Shown here piece after piece: positions 21,630 to 30,742 of a stretch of 64,000 nucleotides of DNA. The position numbers and the translations under genes were made by a program. The notes beneath the pieces are model-generated. The model saw only the letters and a list, made by a program, of their open reading frames with translations, was not told the origin of the DNA and did not search any database. Within the stretch, counting starts at the first letter, position 1. Each line of letters starts with the position of its first letter. The stretch lies in NCBI RefSeq assembly GCF_013414195.1, contig NZ_JAATTV010000015.1, positions 1 through 64,000 on the forward strand, given 5' to 3'. Source of the DNA: Psychrobacter sp. BI730 (GTDB lineage: Bacteria > Pseudomonadota > Gammaproteobacteria > Pseudomonadales > Moraxellaceae).

Positions 21630-22212
21630 AATGTTTCCTATGCGTTATGACACAAACGCTATATCTATTATGGCTACTGTGTCGTGAATTTGGATTTTTA
21701 AAATGTTTACGATTTATATAAGACATGCAGACTGGCAATGATTGGTATTTATTATTGTATGACATTGGCCGACATGAGTATAAAGTTTAATCCGTCTATA
21801 GCAGTCATTATACCTGAATCACACATCAATTCCGACCACGCTACTGTGAATTGAATAGCGACAGTTGTAAATGGTCGTCATTGGTTTTTTTAATGATGCT
21901 AACAGGTGGTAAAGTAACTTCATATTTAAACCATGACAGATAAACACGCTGAATGATTGTGTAGGCTGCCAAGTTATTCTCTATATAAAGACAGCTGTGC
22001 CATTTATCAAGCGCACTCAGCATTTTCTATATGCCATACCGTTCACATCTAGTCCGAGCAAGTCAGCTGGTTTTGACGTAGTATTGATAATTTGAATGAT
22101 TTTATTCATTAGTGTTATGAGCATGGTAGCTTTTAATTGCCTTATATAAATATCAGCTTGTATAAATATCGACTTGTATAAAGATTACGTATTTTTTGGA
22201 TAGGATCATTTT
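21630..22212. other. Intergenic region between nfuA and a hydrolase
   Basis: These 583 bases between divergent genes contain no gene I can support. Close to the hydrolase start lies a tandem repeat: TATAAATATCAGCTTG (22145-22160), TATAAATATCGACTTG (22161-22176) and a partial third unit. A 60-codon minus-strand frame at 21841-22023 was considered and rejected. Confidence 0.5.
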
Positions 22213-23202
22213 ATGATGACACGGACGTTGCACCTAGTAAATACCAAGGACGATGAGAAAATTGCCGTTTGGAAAGTAGTTGATAATTCAGACAAAGATA
22301 CGATAGCCAATACGTCAGAAAACAGCCTGCCTGACATCACACCGCAAAACATATTTTTGACGCATGGTACGTTTTCTGACAAGCAAACTTGCCTCAAAAT
22401 CGCCGAATATTTTGCAGGGCTTGGTCATCATTGCTACATCATGGAATGGCGCGGGCATGGTAATAGCTCGCTACCGAAAGAAAAATTCAACTTTGAGACT
22501 GTCGCCACTTATGACTATGAAGCGACTTTTCGCTATTTCTTTGAAGAATTAAAGCTCAATAACCTGCATTGCGTCACTCATAGTGGTGGCGGTGTTGGCC
22601 TGACCATGTTTCTTGTCCAAAACCCAAGCTATATCGATAAGGTCAATAGCATCAGTATGTTTGCCTGCCAAGCTTTTGGCGCGGCGCAAGACTCGACCAG
22701 CTACACGAAAATCCTTACAGCCAAGGTACTTACGCGATTGGTCGGCTTTATACCCGCTAAGCAGTTCAAGGTAGGCCCTTTTAACGAAAGCTACTATACG
22801 ATGACCCAATGGTATGATTGGAATTTGCGTAAAAACTTTAAAAGTAGCTTTTTGAAAAAGGCTAATTTCGATAAAGGCAGGACAAATACAGAAGAAATGA
22901 ACGAAAGCATTAATCAGCAGAAAAGTACTGGTGATGACTTTATCGACTATCGTCATCATATGCCACAGATTACCATTCCTGTTTATTCTATCAGTGCAAA
23001 AGGTGATGCCTTCATCTCCCCTACTCGCGGCTGTCGTTTGTTTTTTGAAGGCTTTAACAATTCAACCAATGTCTTTCGAGAGTACTCGATTAGTAACGGC
23101 GATTTAGATGACTATACACACAGTCGCATCATGATCAGTCGTAACGCAGCCACAGAGATTTGGCCAACAGTAACGGCATGGATAGAAAAGCATGCCAGTT
23201 AA
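22213..23202 (+). CDS. Alpha/beta hydrolase
   Basis: A 329-residue alpha/beta-hydrolase-fold protein. FLTHGTFSDKQT and MEWRGHGNSSLP correspond to the oxyanion and strand-4 regions, THSGGGVG is the nucleophile elbow with Ser, and SAKGDAFISP carries a likely acid residue. The catalytic His is probably in DYTHSRIM. No signal peptide is seen, so it is probably cytoplasmic. The first of two adjacent ATG codons is preferred because AGGA lies seven bases before it. Substrate unknown. Confidence 0.75.
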   Translation: MMTRTLHLVNTKDDEKIAVWKVVDNSDKDTIANTSENSLPDITPQNIFLTHGTFSDKQTCLKIAEYFAGLGHHCYIMEWRGHGNSSLPKEKFNFETVATYDYEATFRYFFEELKLNNLHCVTHSGGGVGLTMFLVQNPSYIDKVNSISMFACQAFGAAQDSTSYTKILTAKVLTRLVGFIPAKQFKVGPFNESYYTMTQWYDWNLRKNFKSSFLKKANFDKGRTNTEEMNESINQQKSTGDDFIDYRHHMPQITIPVYSISAKGDAFISPTRGCRLFFEGFNNSTNVFREYSISNGDLDDYTHSRIMISRNAATEIWPTVTAWIEKHAS

Positions 23203-23340
23203 GTAAATATATCTATTGGACGATTTCGATAATGACACACCCCTAAACATCTTTGCACTTGTCAGAAAGTCATGGGCTGTGTCAGTATTAGCGTCATTAA
23301 TTTTTAATCAATAAAAATAAGTCGTAGGAAGTTGGCGTCT

Positions 23341-24408
23341 ATGAGTGAATTATCAGAGCAACAGTCAGATAAGCAGAACCTAGATCAGAAAAGCAGTAAA
23401 CACTACCGTTATCTAGTCTTTATCGGTCGCTTTCAGCCATTTCATGCGGGCCATAAAGCCGTTATTGATGAGGCGCTCAAACGTTCGGATGAGGTCATCA
23501 TGCTCATTGGCTCGGCCAATTTGCCACGCAGCTTACGCAATCCGTTTAGCGTCGCTGAGCGTGCTACGATGATTAAGGGCGCTTACTCAGCAGCAGACGC
23601 TGCCCGTATCCACTGCGTCGGGCTAGACGATGCCCTCTACAACGACACGCGTTGGCTACAGTATGTGCAAGCGGGTGTAAAATCTGTCACGGGTAACTTG
23701 CAGACAGATATAGGCCTGATTGGGCATTCAAAAGACAGCTCCTCCTACTATTTGTCATTATTCCCCAACTGGGCATCGGTGTCAGTGCCCAATTACCATA
23801 ACTTATCGGCCACCCCTATCCGCGACAGCTACCTGATGGGTGCCACGCCGACCCCTGAGCGCACGCCTGAGTCAACACGCAAAGTGCTCAACGATTTCAA
23901 AAAAACTGACGACTATCATCAGTTGCACGAAGAAGCCGACTTTATCGATAAATACAAAAGACAATGGGAATCAGCACCTTATCCACCCACCTTTATGACT
24001 GCCGATGCGTTGATTGTACAGTCAGGTCATATCCTCTTAGTTGAGCGGCGCAGTATGCCAGGTCGCGGATTGTGGGCACTACCGGGCGGGTTTTTGAACC
24101 CAAAAGAAACGTTATTTGACGCCTGTATCCGTGAGCTACGTGAAGAGACACGCCTCAAAGTGCCTGAGGCTGTATTGCGTGGCTCTTGCCACAGTCAGCA
24201 TACTTTTGATGATCCATATCGCTCGGCACGCGGTCGTACGATCACCCAAGCGTTTTATTTTCAACTGAAAAATGATCCAAAAGGCTTGCCAAAAGTAAAA
24301 GGCGGTGATGACGCTGCCAAGGCGTTTTGGTTACCATTGGCGGAGCTTAACGCAACCATGATGTTCGAAGATCACTATGCAATTATCACCAAAATGGTTG
24401 GGTTATAG
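23341..24408 (+). CDS. nadM: Bifunctional NMN adenylyltransferase / Nudix hydrolase
   Basis: The N-terminal domain (about residues 20-180) has the nucleotidyltransferase motif GRFQPFHAGHKAV and the SATPIRDSY loop, and would adenylate NMN to NAD. The C-terminal domain is Nudix, with the box G-x5-E-x7-REL-x-EE beginning GGFLNPKETLFDACI; such domains cleave ADP-ribose. The last Gly of the Nudix box is replaced (REETRL). The ATG at 23341 is preferred over a TTG at 23332, which sits too near the AGGA. nadV follows, giving nicotinamide to NMN to NAD salvage. Confidence 0.92.
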   Translation: MSELSEQQSDKQNLDQKSSKHYRYLVFIGRFQPFHAGHKAVIDEALKRSDEVIMLIGSANLPRSLRNPFSVAERATMIKGAYSAADAARIHCVGLDDALYNDTRWLQYVQAGVKSVTGNLQTDIGLIGHSKDSSSYYLSLFPNWASVSVPNYHNLSATPIRDSYLMGATPTPERTPESTRKVLNDFKKTDDYHQLHEEADFIDKYKRQWESAPYPPTFMTADALIVQSGHILLVERRSMPGRGLWALPGGFLNPKETLFDACIRELREETRLKVPEAVLRGSCHSQHTFDDPYRSARGRTITQAFYFQLKNDPKGLPKVKGGDDAAKAFWLPLAELNATMMFEDHYAIITKMVGL

Positions 24409-24543
24409 CATCATTTTCTATCATGATTTATCACTTTTATATGCAACTTATTAGCACCCGAGTCGATAGACGACAAGGGTTTATCGCCGCCACTGTTCTT
24501 TTATTAAAGCAGGGGCGGCATCTCAAAGCAGAGGAGTTCTGTG

Positions 24544-25941
24544 ATGTACACCAGCAACCTAAACAACCTAATCTTAAACAGCGACAGCTATAAAACCTCA
24601 CATTGGGTGCAATACCCAAGCGGTAGTGAGTATCTGTCAAGCTATATCGAAGCGCGAAAAGGTGACTATGATGTGGTGTTTTTTGGCCTGCAAGCCTTTA
24701 TCAAAGAATACCTAAGCACGCCTATCACCCATCAAGATATCGATGAGGCCGAGATGGTCATTCAAGCACACGGTTTGACTTTCAACCGAGCAGGATGGGA
24801 GCATCTGGTCGATAAACATGACGGCTACTTGCCACTACGCATCGAGGCCGTCGCCGAAGGCAGCATAGTACCCGTATCTAACGTGGTTTGTCAGATTACC
24901 AATACTGACCCTGAGTTTTATTGGCTGCCAAGCTATATCGAAACGGCACTATTACGTGCGATTTGGTATCCATCCACGGTCGCTAGTGTCTCTCACTATT
25001 GCAAAGACATTATCCGTCAAGCGTTAGAAAAATCAGCGGACAATACAGAGTCCCTGCCTTTTCGCTTGCATGACTTTGGCGCGCGCGGTGCATCGAGCCA
25101 AGAAACAGTTGCACTTGGTAGCTTAGCGCATTTGGTCAACTTTGCTGGTACTGACTCGATGACAGCGCTTATCGCTGCTAGTCGCTGGTATCAAATGGGC
25201 GACGATATGCCTGCATTTTCTATTCCAGCGGCCGAGCACAGTACGATGACAGCTTGGGGACGTGATGGCGAGACTGCTGCTTTTCACAATATGATCGAGC
25301 AGTTTGGCGGTAAGGATAAAGCATTCTCAGTTGTCTCAGATAGTTATGACTTATGGAACGCGATTGATAATATCTGGGGCGATACTTTAAAAGAAGACGT
25401 CAAAAACATGGGTGGTACGCTGGTCATCAGGCCAGACAGTGGTGAGCCTACTAAAGTCGTCCGTGAAGCATTAGAGCGTCTAGCGGTGAAATTTGGTACG
25501 ATTATAAACAGTAAGGGCTATAAAGTACTGCCCGATTACGTGCGGATTATCCAAGGGGATGGTATTAGTGCACAAAGCTTGAGCAATATCATTAATGTGG
25601 TCATGAAAGCAGGCTTTAGCGCAGAAAACGTAACATTTGGCGTGGGCGGCGGATTGCTACAGCAAGTCAACCGCGACACCATGAGCTGGGCTATGAAATC
25701 GAGCGCCATCTGTATCGATGGTGTATGGAAAGATATCTACAAAGACCCTATCACCAGTCGCTCAAAGCGTTCGAAAAAAGGACGATTGGCACTAGTAAAA
25801 GACGACAGCGGCCAGCTCAAAACCATCAAGCAGCAAGAAATGAGCGATGTGGCGGACAACCTATTGCGTGATGTCTATATCGATGGCCAACTGTTGATTG
25901 ACGACAGCCTCACGACTATTAGGGAACGTGCAGGATGGTAG
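24544..25941 (+). CDS. nadV: Nicotinamide phosphoribosyltransferase
   Basis: NadV (NAMPT family) makes nicotinamide mononucleotide from nicotinamide and PRPP. The family blocks NSDSYKTSHWVQYP, FRLHDFGARGASS, AAEHSTMTAWGRDGE, VSDSYDLWNAID, GTLVIRPDSGEPTKVV and TFGVGGGLLQQVNRDTM are all present. The start is the ATG at 24544, seven bases after AGGAG. The product feeds nadM immediately upstream. Its stop codon overlaps the start of the next gene in ATGGTAG, implying translational coupling. Confidence 0.95.
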   Translation: MYTSNLNNLILNSDSYKTSHWVQYPSGSEYLSSYIEARKGDYDVVFFGLQAFIKEYLSTPITHQDIDEAEMVIQAHGLTFNRAGWEHLVDKHDGYLPLRIEAVAEGSIVPVSNVVCQITNTDPEFYWLPSYIETALLRAIWYPSTVASVSHYCKDIIRQALEKSADNTESLPFRLHDFGARGASSQETVALGSLAHLVNFAGTDSMTALIAASRWYQMGDDMPAFSIPAAEHSTMTAWGRDGETAAFHNMIEQFGGKDKAFSVVSDSYDLWNAIDNIWGDTLKEDVKNMGGTLVIRPDSGEPTKVVREALERLAVKFGTIINSKGYKVLPDYVRIIQGDGISAQSLSNIINVVMKAGFSAENVTFGVGGGLLQQVNRDTMSWAMKSSAICIDGVWKDIYKDPITSRSKRSKKGRLALVKDDSGQLKTIKQQEMSDVADNLLRDVYIDGQLLIDDSLTTIRERAGW

Positions 25942-26789
25942 ATACCAGCAAACTAACTTCTGTCGCAAGAGATGTCTTACTTGCCCCTGTGTATCTCTAT
26001 CAGGGTCGTAAGATTAAACGTGATACGGTTCGCCTGCCTGAGCCAAACGGCGAGCGGCACGGAATAGTTGAGTTGAGTTGCTCAAGCGTATCGGCTGATC
26101 GTAAGCAAACGCTCAATTTAATGGTCGTGGGCGACTCAGCAGCAGCAGGTGTGGGTAGTCAAACGCAGCAAGAAGCATTGGTCGGTAAGCTCATACCGAT
26201 ACTGGAGCAAAACAAAGCTATCCAATCGAACTTTGCTCGTCTCAATTGGTCATTACAAGCGACAACAGGTCATACCAGCTTTGATATTCTACGCAGGTTA
26301 TATGTCTTACCTGCTCCTGAACAGCCTATTGATGTGATGTTGCTAAGCGTAGGGGTCAATGACACGACGTCCAATGTCTCTGTGCATAAATGGCAACAGC
26401 AAATTGAAGACATTATCAATATCGCACAGCGCAAATTTGGCGTACGAGAACTGGTTTTTTTAAGTTTGCCGCCGATGGCGCAAATGCCTGCAATTCCTGC
26501 TCCGCTCAATAACTTTGTGGGTGCAAAAGCATCGGTACTTGATGGGATATTACAGCAGGTCTGTGCGGCTCATGCTGGTGTTACATATATGGCAACCGAC
26601 TTTACAAGGATGCTAGAAGAGCATGCAAATGGCTCGGCTATCGATATCAATGTGATGTTTGCCAGTGATGGATTTCATCCTAGCAGTCTGATGTACGGCT
26701 ATTGGGCGCAGCAAATCGTAGAGACTATTATTCAGTTACTAGATTCTATTCAGTTATTGGACTCATCTACTACTGAGTTTGAGCGCTAA
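25935..26789 (+). CDS. SGNH/GDSL-type hydrolase
   Basis: A 284-residue hydrolase of the SGNH class. The nucleophile block is NLMVVGDSAAAGVG, block III is LSVGVNDTTSNV with the Asn, and the catalytic Asp-His pair is in SDGFHPSSLMYG. Members include lysophospholipases, thioesterases and carbohydrate esterases, and the substrate here is unknown. It overlaps nadV by seven bases, so it belongs to the NAD-salvage transcript. Whether it acts on NAD-related compounds is unclear. Confidence 0.85.
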   Translation: MVDTSKLTSVARDVLLAPVYLYQGRKIKRDTVRLPEPNGERHGIVELSCSSVSADRKQTLNLMVVGDSAAAGVGSQTQQEALVGKLIPILEQNKAIQSNFARLNWSLQATTGHTSFDILRRLYVLPAPEQPIDVMLLSVGVNDTTSNVSVHKWQQQIEDIINIAQRKFGVRELVFLSLPPMAQMPAIPAPLNNFVGAKASVLDGILQQVCAAHAGVTYMATDFTRMLEEHANGSAIDINVMFASDGFHPSSLMYGYWAQQIVETIIQLLDSIQLLDSSTTEFER

Positions 26790-26836
26790 AAAGACTGTTA
26801 GCTTTATTTTTAGATAATAGAAAATAAAACACAATA

Positions 26837-26867
26837 AAAAACCGCTGAATAATCAGCGGTTTTTTAT
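26837..26867 (+). terminator. Bidirectional terminator
   Basis: AAAAACCGCTGA pairs with TCAGCGGTTTTT around ATAA, with T-runs on either strand. It ends the plus-strand NAD cassette and, on the minus strand, rpmE2. Confidence 0.92.
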
Positions 26868-26902
26868 TGCTTAGCGAAATATATTTACACCATAAGTGTA
26901 AA

Positions 26903-27181
26903 TTATTCAGCAGCGTCTGCAGCTTTCTTGCTACGGCCACCAAATGCGCCAAAGCGTTTGTTGAAGCTTGCAACACGACCTTCAGTAGAAGTTTTACGTT
27001 GCTCACCAGTATAGAACGGATGCGACGCACTTGAGATATCAAGTGGGTAGTATGGGTATTCTTTACCTTCGTATTCACGAGTCGCTTTAGTCTTAGCAGT
27101 TGAGCGAGTCAAAAAGAACACGTCAGCGTTAGTGTCGTGGAATAAAACTTCTTGGTAATTAGGATGGATATCTTTACGCAT
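26903..27181 (-). CDS. rpmE2: 50S ribosomal protein L31, type B
   Basis: This 92-residue L31 begins [20 protein letters not shown] and contains [11 protein letters not shown], the type B form. It has no cysteine at all, so it lacks the zinc ribbon of type A L31 and does not need zinc. In many bacteria type B copies are zinc-repressed replacements for type A, but no clear Zur site could be read upstream. The C-terminus is basic then Ala-rich. It stands alone, convergent with the NAD cassette. Confidence 0.95.
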   Translation of the reverse strand: MRKDIHPNYQEVLFHDTNADVFFLTRSTAKTKATREYEGKEYPYYPLDISSASHPFYTGEQRKTSTEGRVASFNKRFGAFGGRSKKAADAAE

Positions 27182-27683
27182 AATATACTCTCTAGGTCCG
27201 ATGTATGTACAACGTCTAAATACAGCATCAGCGATGATGTATCAAACAAATAATGACATACGTAACTGAGGCACTAAGGACATTACAAGTATGGCAACTG
27301 CGTCACTGGCTTATTCCAGCACCCAACACCACCCTTCTGTTCGCTTAGCCTTTCCCCAGCGGGAAAATTAAACCGCGATTTTAACGGTTTTTGACGTAAG
27401 ACGCAAGGAGCAGTTGTGATAGAGATATGTGATAAGTTGTCAATAATAGAGAAATAGTGTTGAGATGTATGAGTTAACCCAGTACAATGTTTTGGTTAGA
27501 TATATTAATCAATTACATTTTTATATGTAGTTAATCTAACCAAATATAGGTTGGCTGCGCTATTTATTTATCGCAACTCTAGGACACATAGCTACAATAT
27601 ATTTACTCATTTTTTACAAAAAATGTTTTCTTCTTTGTTCATCGGCGAGCACCAATACCCTAATACTATGTAAGGACTATTCA
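27182..27683. other. Divergent intergenic region between rpmE2 and yceI
   Basis: No gene is seen in these 502 bases, which should carry the promoters of both divergent genes. The main structure is the inverted repeat at 27491-27544, listed separately. Confidence 0.5.
27491..27544. promoter_or_regulatory. Long inverted repeat upstream of yceI
   Basis: TTTGGTTAGAT (27491-27501) is matched perfectly in inverse by ATCTAACCAAA (27534-27544). Inside, ACAT/ATGT and TTAAT-like pieces continue the symmetry around a TTTTAT centre. There is no T-run, so this is more likely an operator or a cruciform-prone site than a terminator. It ends about 140 bases before the yceI start. Confidence 0.4.
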
Positions 27684-28268
27684 ATGAAAACCACTACAAA
27701 AGCCCTATTGATCAGCTCAATACTTTCTATCACTACCATGGCAAGCGCTGCACTGCCGACTCAGTGGCAACTAGATAACTCTCACACTCGTGTCGGTTTC
27801 TCAGTTGATCACATGGGATTTTCTACGGTCATGGGACACTTTAGCGATGTAGACGGTACCGTTAAATTTGATCTAAAGAACCCTAACCAAACCCAGCTGA
27901 ACTTTGTCATTGATACAGACAGTATCGATACTGCTTGGGCTGCCCGTGACAAACATTTAAAAACGGAAGAGTTCTTTAACGTTAAAAAATACCCTACTAT
28001 GAGCTTTAAATCTACTCAGGTTAATTTTGTAAATCCGCAGCAAGCAAAAGTAACTGGGGACTTTACTTTACTGGGTCAAACCAAGCCGCTAACTCTTAAT
28101 TTAACGCTGAACAAAATCGATAACAGCCCTCTGACCAAAGAGCCAGTCGTTGGCTTCCGTGCTACTGGCACTATAGACCGTGCAGCTTATGGTATGACAG
28201 CCTACTCTGCTGGTATTACGACCAATGTTCCTATTCAAATTGATGGTGAACTGGTAGAAAAGAAATAA
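27684..28268 (+). CDS. YceI family periplasmic lipid-binding-like protein
   Basis: A 194-residue secreted protein. Residues 1-23 are a signal peptide (KALLISSILSITTMASA then cleavage near ALPT). The mature part has the YceI pattern WQLDNSHTRVGFSVDHMGFS, VMGHFSDVDGTVKFD and FNVKKYPTMSFKST. YceI proteins are lipocalin-like and bind isoprenoid or other hydrophobic ligands in the periplasm; the ligand here is unknown. An AAGGA lies before the ATG. A hairpin terminator follows. Confidence 0.9.
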   Translation: MKTTTKALLISSILSITTMASAALPTQWQLDNSHTRVGFSVDHMGFSTVMGHFSDVDGTVKFDLKNPNQTQLNFVIDTDSIDTAWAARDKHLKTEEFFNVKKYPTMSFKSTQVNFVNPQQAKVTGDFTLLGQTKPLTLNLTLNKIDNSPLTKEPVVGFRATGTIDRAAYGMTAYSAGITTNVPIQIDGELVEKK

Positions 28269-28310
28269 CTGTAAGCTTATAGCTCTCTAATAGCTTTCGA
28301 CCAGAACGAG

Positions 28311-28356
28311 AAAAGCAGCCTATCCTCATTTATAGAGGCAGGCTGCTTTTTTATTT
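28311..28356 (+). terminator. Terminator after yceI
   Basis: AAAGCAGCCT pairs with AGGCTGCTTT, with an inner TCCTC/GAGG stem, followed by a T-run. It is a near-perfect inverted copy of the terminator at 29668-29710. Confidence 0.88.
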
Positions 28357-28500
28357 CCTATAGATTCGTCTACGCTCTAATCCTATATATTCATTATTTT
28401 ACATAAAAGGTTTTTATATACTTGAAGGCTTCATATTTTGTTGTTATATTCGTATATACGGATTTACGAATATATAACGCAACACTGAGGGAGCAGCAAC

Positions 28501-29592
28501 GTGGATACAGTACAAGTTAATTACATAGCGATAGATGCTGAGTGGGATAAGAAGGTATCAAATCATCATTTTGATATATACCACTTATCTGGTTGGATTG
28601 CGGCCTCAGCTGTCATCGACAAGGGCAAACCTCAAGGCATCATCGCTCACTATAAAAACAAGGAAGTATTGTTACCTATTATAGTTAGAGACATTGACTC
28701 AGAGCACTGGGATGCTACTTCCACTTATGGTTACGGTGGCCCGTTGATGGACAAAACCCTCACTGATGCCGAGTTAGACATCGTACTAGATGAGATAAGG
28801 GCTTTTCTTTGCGAGAGAGGCTGCGTGTCTTTGTTTATGCGGTTGCATCCGATTATTAATAAAGAATGGATACCCACAGTTGGCAAAGCACTGACTCACG
28901 GGCTGACCTTGATGTCTGATTTAAGTAAGTCAGAAGAAGAGCATTGGAGCGAGACACAAAATCGGCATCGCCGCGGTATCAAAAAAGCCATGAAAATGGA
29001 TGTTGTGACAAAAACAGAGTTCTTGACCCGACAGAACGCCATGGTGTTTTCAGACATTTATAAAGAGACAATGCGACACGTCAAGGCCAGTGATTATTAC
29101 TTCTTTGATGATGATTATTTTTTTAATTTGCTTGAAAACCTTCAAGAAAAAATACTATTGATAACTGCCTATCAAGACGATAAACCAATCGGATCTTCTA
29201 TATATACGCTCTGCCAAGAGTCAGGCATTATGCAGTTTCATCTTGGCGGTACGCTGAACGCCTATACACATCTACAACCTTCTAAACTTATCACTCATGT
29301 CGCTCGCAACTGGGGACGAGAGAACCGTTATGAAGTGCTACATCTTGGTGGCGGCGTTGGTTCCAACTTAGACTCTTTATATGAATATAAAAAAGGCTTT
29401 AGCTCACAAGAGTTACTATTTAAGACTTACAGGCTCATCGTCAACGCAGCGAAATATACAGAGTTGGTGACGGATATCTGGTTCACGGAAAGTGATCTGC
29501 TCTCAGACTTTTTTCCTTTATATAGAAAAGAGCCTAGCAAAGAAGAAGTGCTAGAGACTATTCAGATTGAGCCTTTAGCAAAGGTGACATAA
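28501..29592 (+). CDS. FemAB/GNAT-like acyl- or aminoacyltransferase
   Basis: A 363-residue protein with a GTG start, seven bases after GAGGGAG. YGYGGPLMD near residue 77, the basic helix NRHRRGIKKAMKM near 155 and the block FHLGGTLNAYTHLQPSKLI near 245 match the FemAB-like/GNAT proteins that add amino acids or acyl groups to cell-wall or polysaccharide precursors. Next comes LHLGGGVGSNLDSLYEYKKGFS, typical of the C-terminal GNAT fold. The exact acceptor is unknown. It is a single-gene unit, flanked on both sides by near-identical hairpins. Confidence 0.78.
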   Translation: MDTVQVNYIAIDAEWDKKVSNHHFDIYHLSGWIAASAVIDKGKPQGIIAHYKNKEVLLPIIVRDIDSEHWDATSTYGYGGPLMDKTLTDAELDIVLDEIRAFLCERGCVSLFMRLHPIINKEWIPTVGKALTHGLTLMSDLSKSEEEHWSETQNRHRRGIKKAMKMDVVTKTEFLTRQNAMVFSDIYKETMRHVKASDYYFFDDDYFFNLLENLQEKILLITAYQDDKPIGSSIYTLCQESGIMQFHLGGTLNAYTHLQPSKLITHVARNWGRENRYEVLHLGGGVGSNLDSLYEYKKGFSSQELLFKTYRLIVNAAKYTELVTDIWFTESDLLSDFFPLYRKEPSKEEVLETIQIEPLAKVT

Positions 29593-29667
29593 TACAAGTC
29601 ACATCTATTATTAGAGAATATACGCACGGTAGTATTCTCGATAGCGGAAAATAGAACCAAAAAAATA

Positions 29668-29710
29668 AAAAGCAGCCTGCCTCTATAATTGAGGGCAGGC
29701 TGCTTTTTTG
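29668..29710 (+). terminator. Terminator after the FemAB-like gene
   Basis: AAAAGCAGCCTGC pairs with GCAGGCTGCTTTT, with an inner CCTC/GAGG stem, followed by TTTTTT. It can also serve the lipoprotein gene on the other strand. It is 37/40 identical to the reverse complement of 28311-28350. Confidence 0.9.
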
Positions 29711-29747
29711 CGTTAACGTTTTCGAGTCAGTTTATATCTAATGCATA

Positions 29748-30185
29748 CTATTTACTTGGGATAACATGCCAAACGCCAAGTTTATCATCCCCGTCTTTGT
29801 CACCAACTTTTGTGTCATTAGCATAGAAGTATAAAGGCTTACCGTTCATTGCCCACTGATATTTGCCATCTTCACGCTTAAAGGCAGCGAACTGACCTGA
29901 GGCTTTAGCATCACTAGGCGCTTTGAAAATTGGCCACACAACTTGGCAAGCTGCACCGCAATCTGACTGGTTCATAGAGTCTTTATCAAACGTATATAAC
30001 GTCATATGGTTGGTAGCATCCACCAACACCCCATTCTTGCTAGTGACTGGTGCTGTATTATTGCTCGTTGCCTGTACTTCATGCGTACCTGACATATCAT
30101 TACCGACTACGTTTTTTAAGGTAGTACAGCCAGTTAGTGCCAATACACCTGTTAGTGCCGATAACATCATTATATTTTTCATCAT
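29748..30185 (-). CDS. Lipoprotein with COG4315-type secreted repeats
   Basis: A 145-residue lipoprotein with the signal LSALTGVLALTGC, lipobox Cys near residue 20. The mature part has the pattern NHMTLYTFDKDSMNQSDCGAACQVVWPIF and YQWAMNGKPLYFYANDTKVGDKDG, the paired repeat of the secreted-repeat family of unknown function. Two Cys in the SDCGAAC loop may form a disulfide. The second of two adjacent ATG codons (30182) sits at better distance from AAGGA. Confidence 0.82.
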   Translation of the reverse strand: MMKNIMMLSALTGVLALTGCTTLKNVVGNDMSGTHEVQATSNNTAPVTSKNGVLVDATNHMTLYTFDKDSMNQSDCGAACQVVWPIFKAPSDAKASGQFAAFKREDGKYQWAMNGKPLYFYANDTKVGDKDGDDKLGVWHVIPSK

Positions 30186-30742
30186 AACTTCCTTGTAATT
30201 TTAGTCGTATTTTTTATAGCGATAAGCTTGTTGTCGTTTACTTTATCGACTGTCCCTTTTGTTAATTTTGACATTTGTAATTTTGAACAGTTCTCAAAAC
30301 AGAACCGACACTTCTTGCTAAGCAAAATAAATATAGCATATGGTTTTATATTATCTTGATAATCAATATACACGCTTACAAAAGTGGTCGAATTTTACAA
30401 AACAATAAAACGACCTTGTTTTTGATTTCACAAGTTTGCCACCTCTCTCGTTTACTCTATATTTAGACAGACTCATTCATCTGGAAAACTTCACACATAT
30501 AGCGACTCGTTGACAAAACTCATGCATCTTCTTACGTATTTCCCATCATATTGCCTGTAGTTCTTCGTAAAATAAACCTATAGAGATGAAGAATGGCTAA
30601 ACAATAGAAAAGATGACTATTGAAGTTCAGATTTGTGTGTTGAACTTAATTACCTTCGCACGCATATCAAGAAATATAGAACATTGAATAAATATACCGA
30701 GTACGGCCTAATACAGATGCTATTAAGGATACAACGACGACA
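30186..30742. other. Divergent intergenic region before the flavoprotein gene
   Basis: These 557 bases separate the lipoprotein gene and the flavoprotein gene. No gene, hairpin or long repeat stands out. The region is AT-rich and should contain both promoters. Confidence 0.4.

Noticed and set aside
21841-22023. 60-codon minus-strand frame ending near QLSLF, which resembles a beta-clamp binding motif
   Set aside because: No ribosome site, a stop directly upstream, no other polymerase-like sequence, and a five-residue motif is easily found by chance.
23233-23284. TGACACA/TGTGTCA inverted pair before nadM as a possible NAD regulator site or riboswitch
   Set aside because: The 38-base spacing is too wide for a dimer operator, there is no T-run and no riboswitch core could be recognised.
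30182-30373. 63-codon minus-strand frame upstream of the COG4315-type lipoprotein
   Set aside because: It overlaps the lipoprotein start, lacks a ribosome site and shows no domain.
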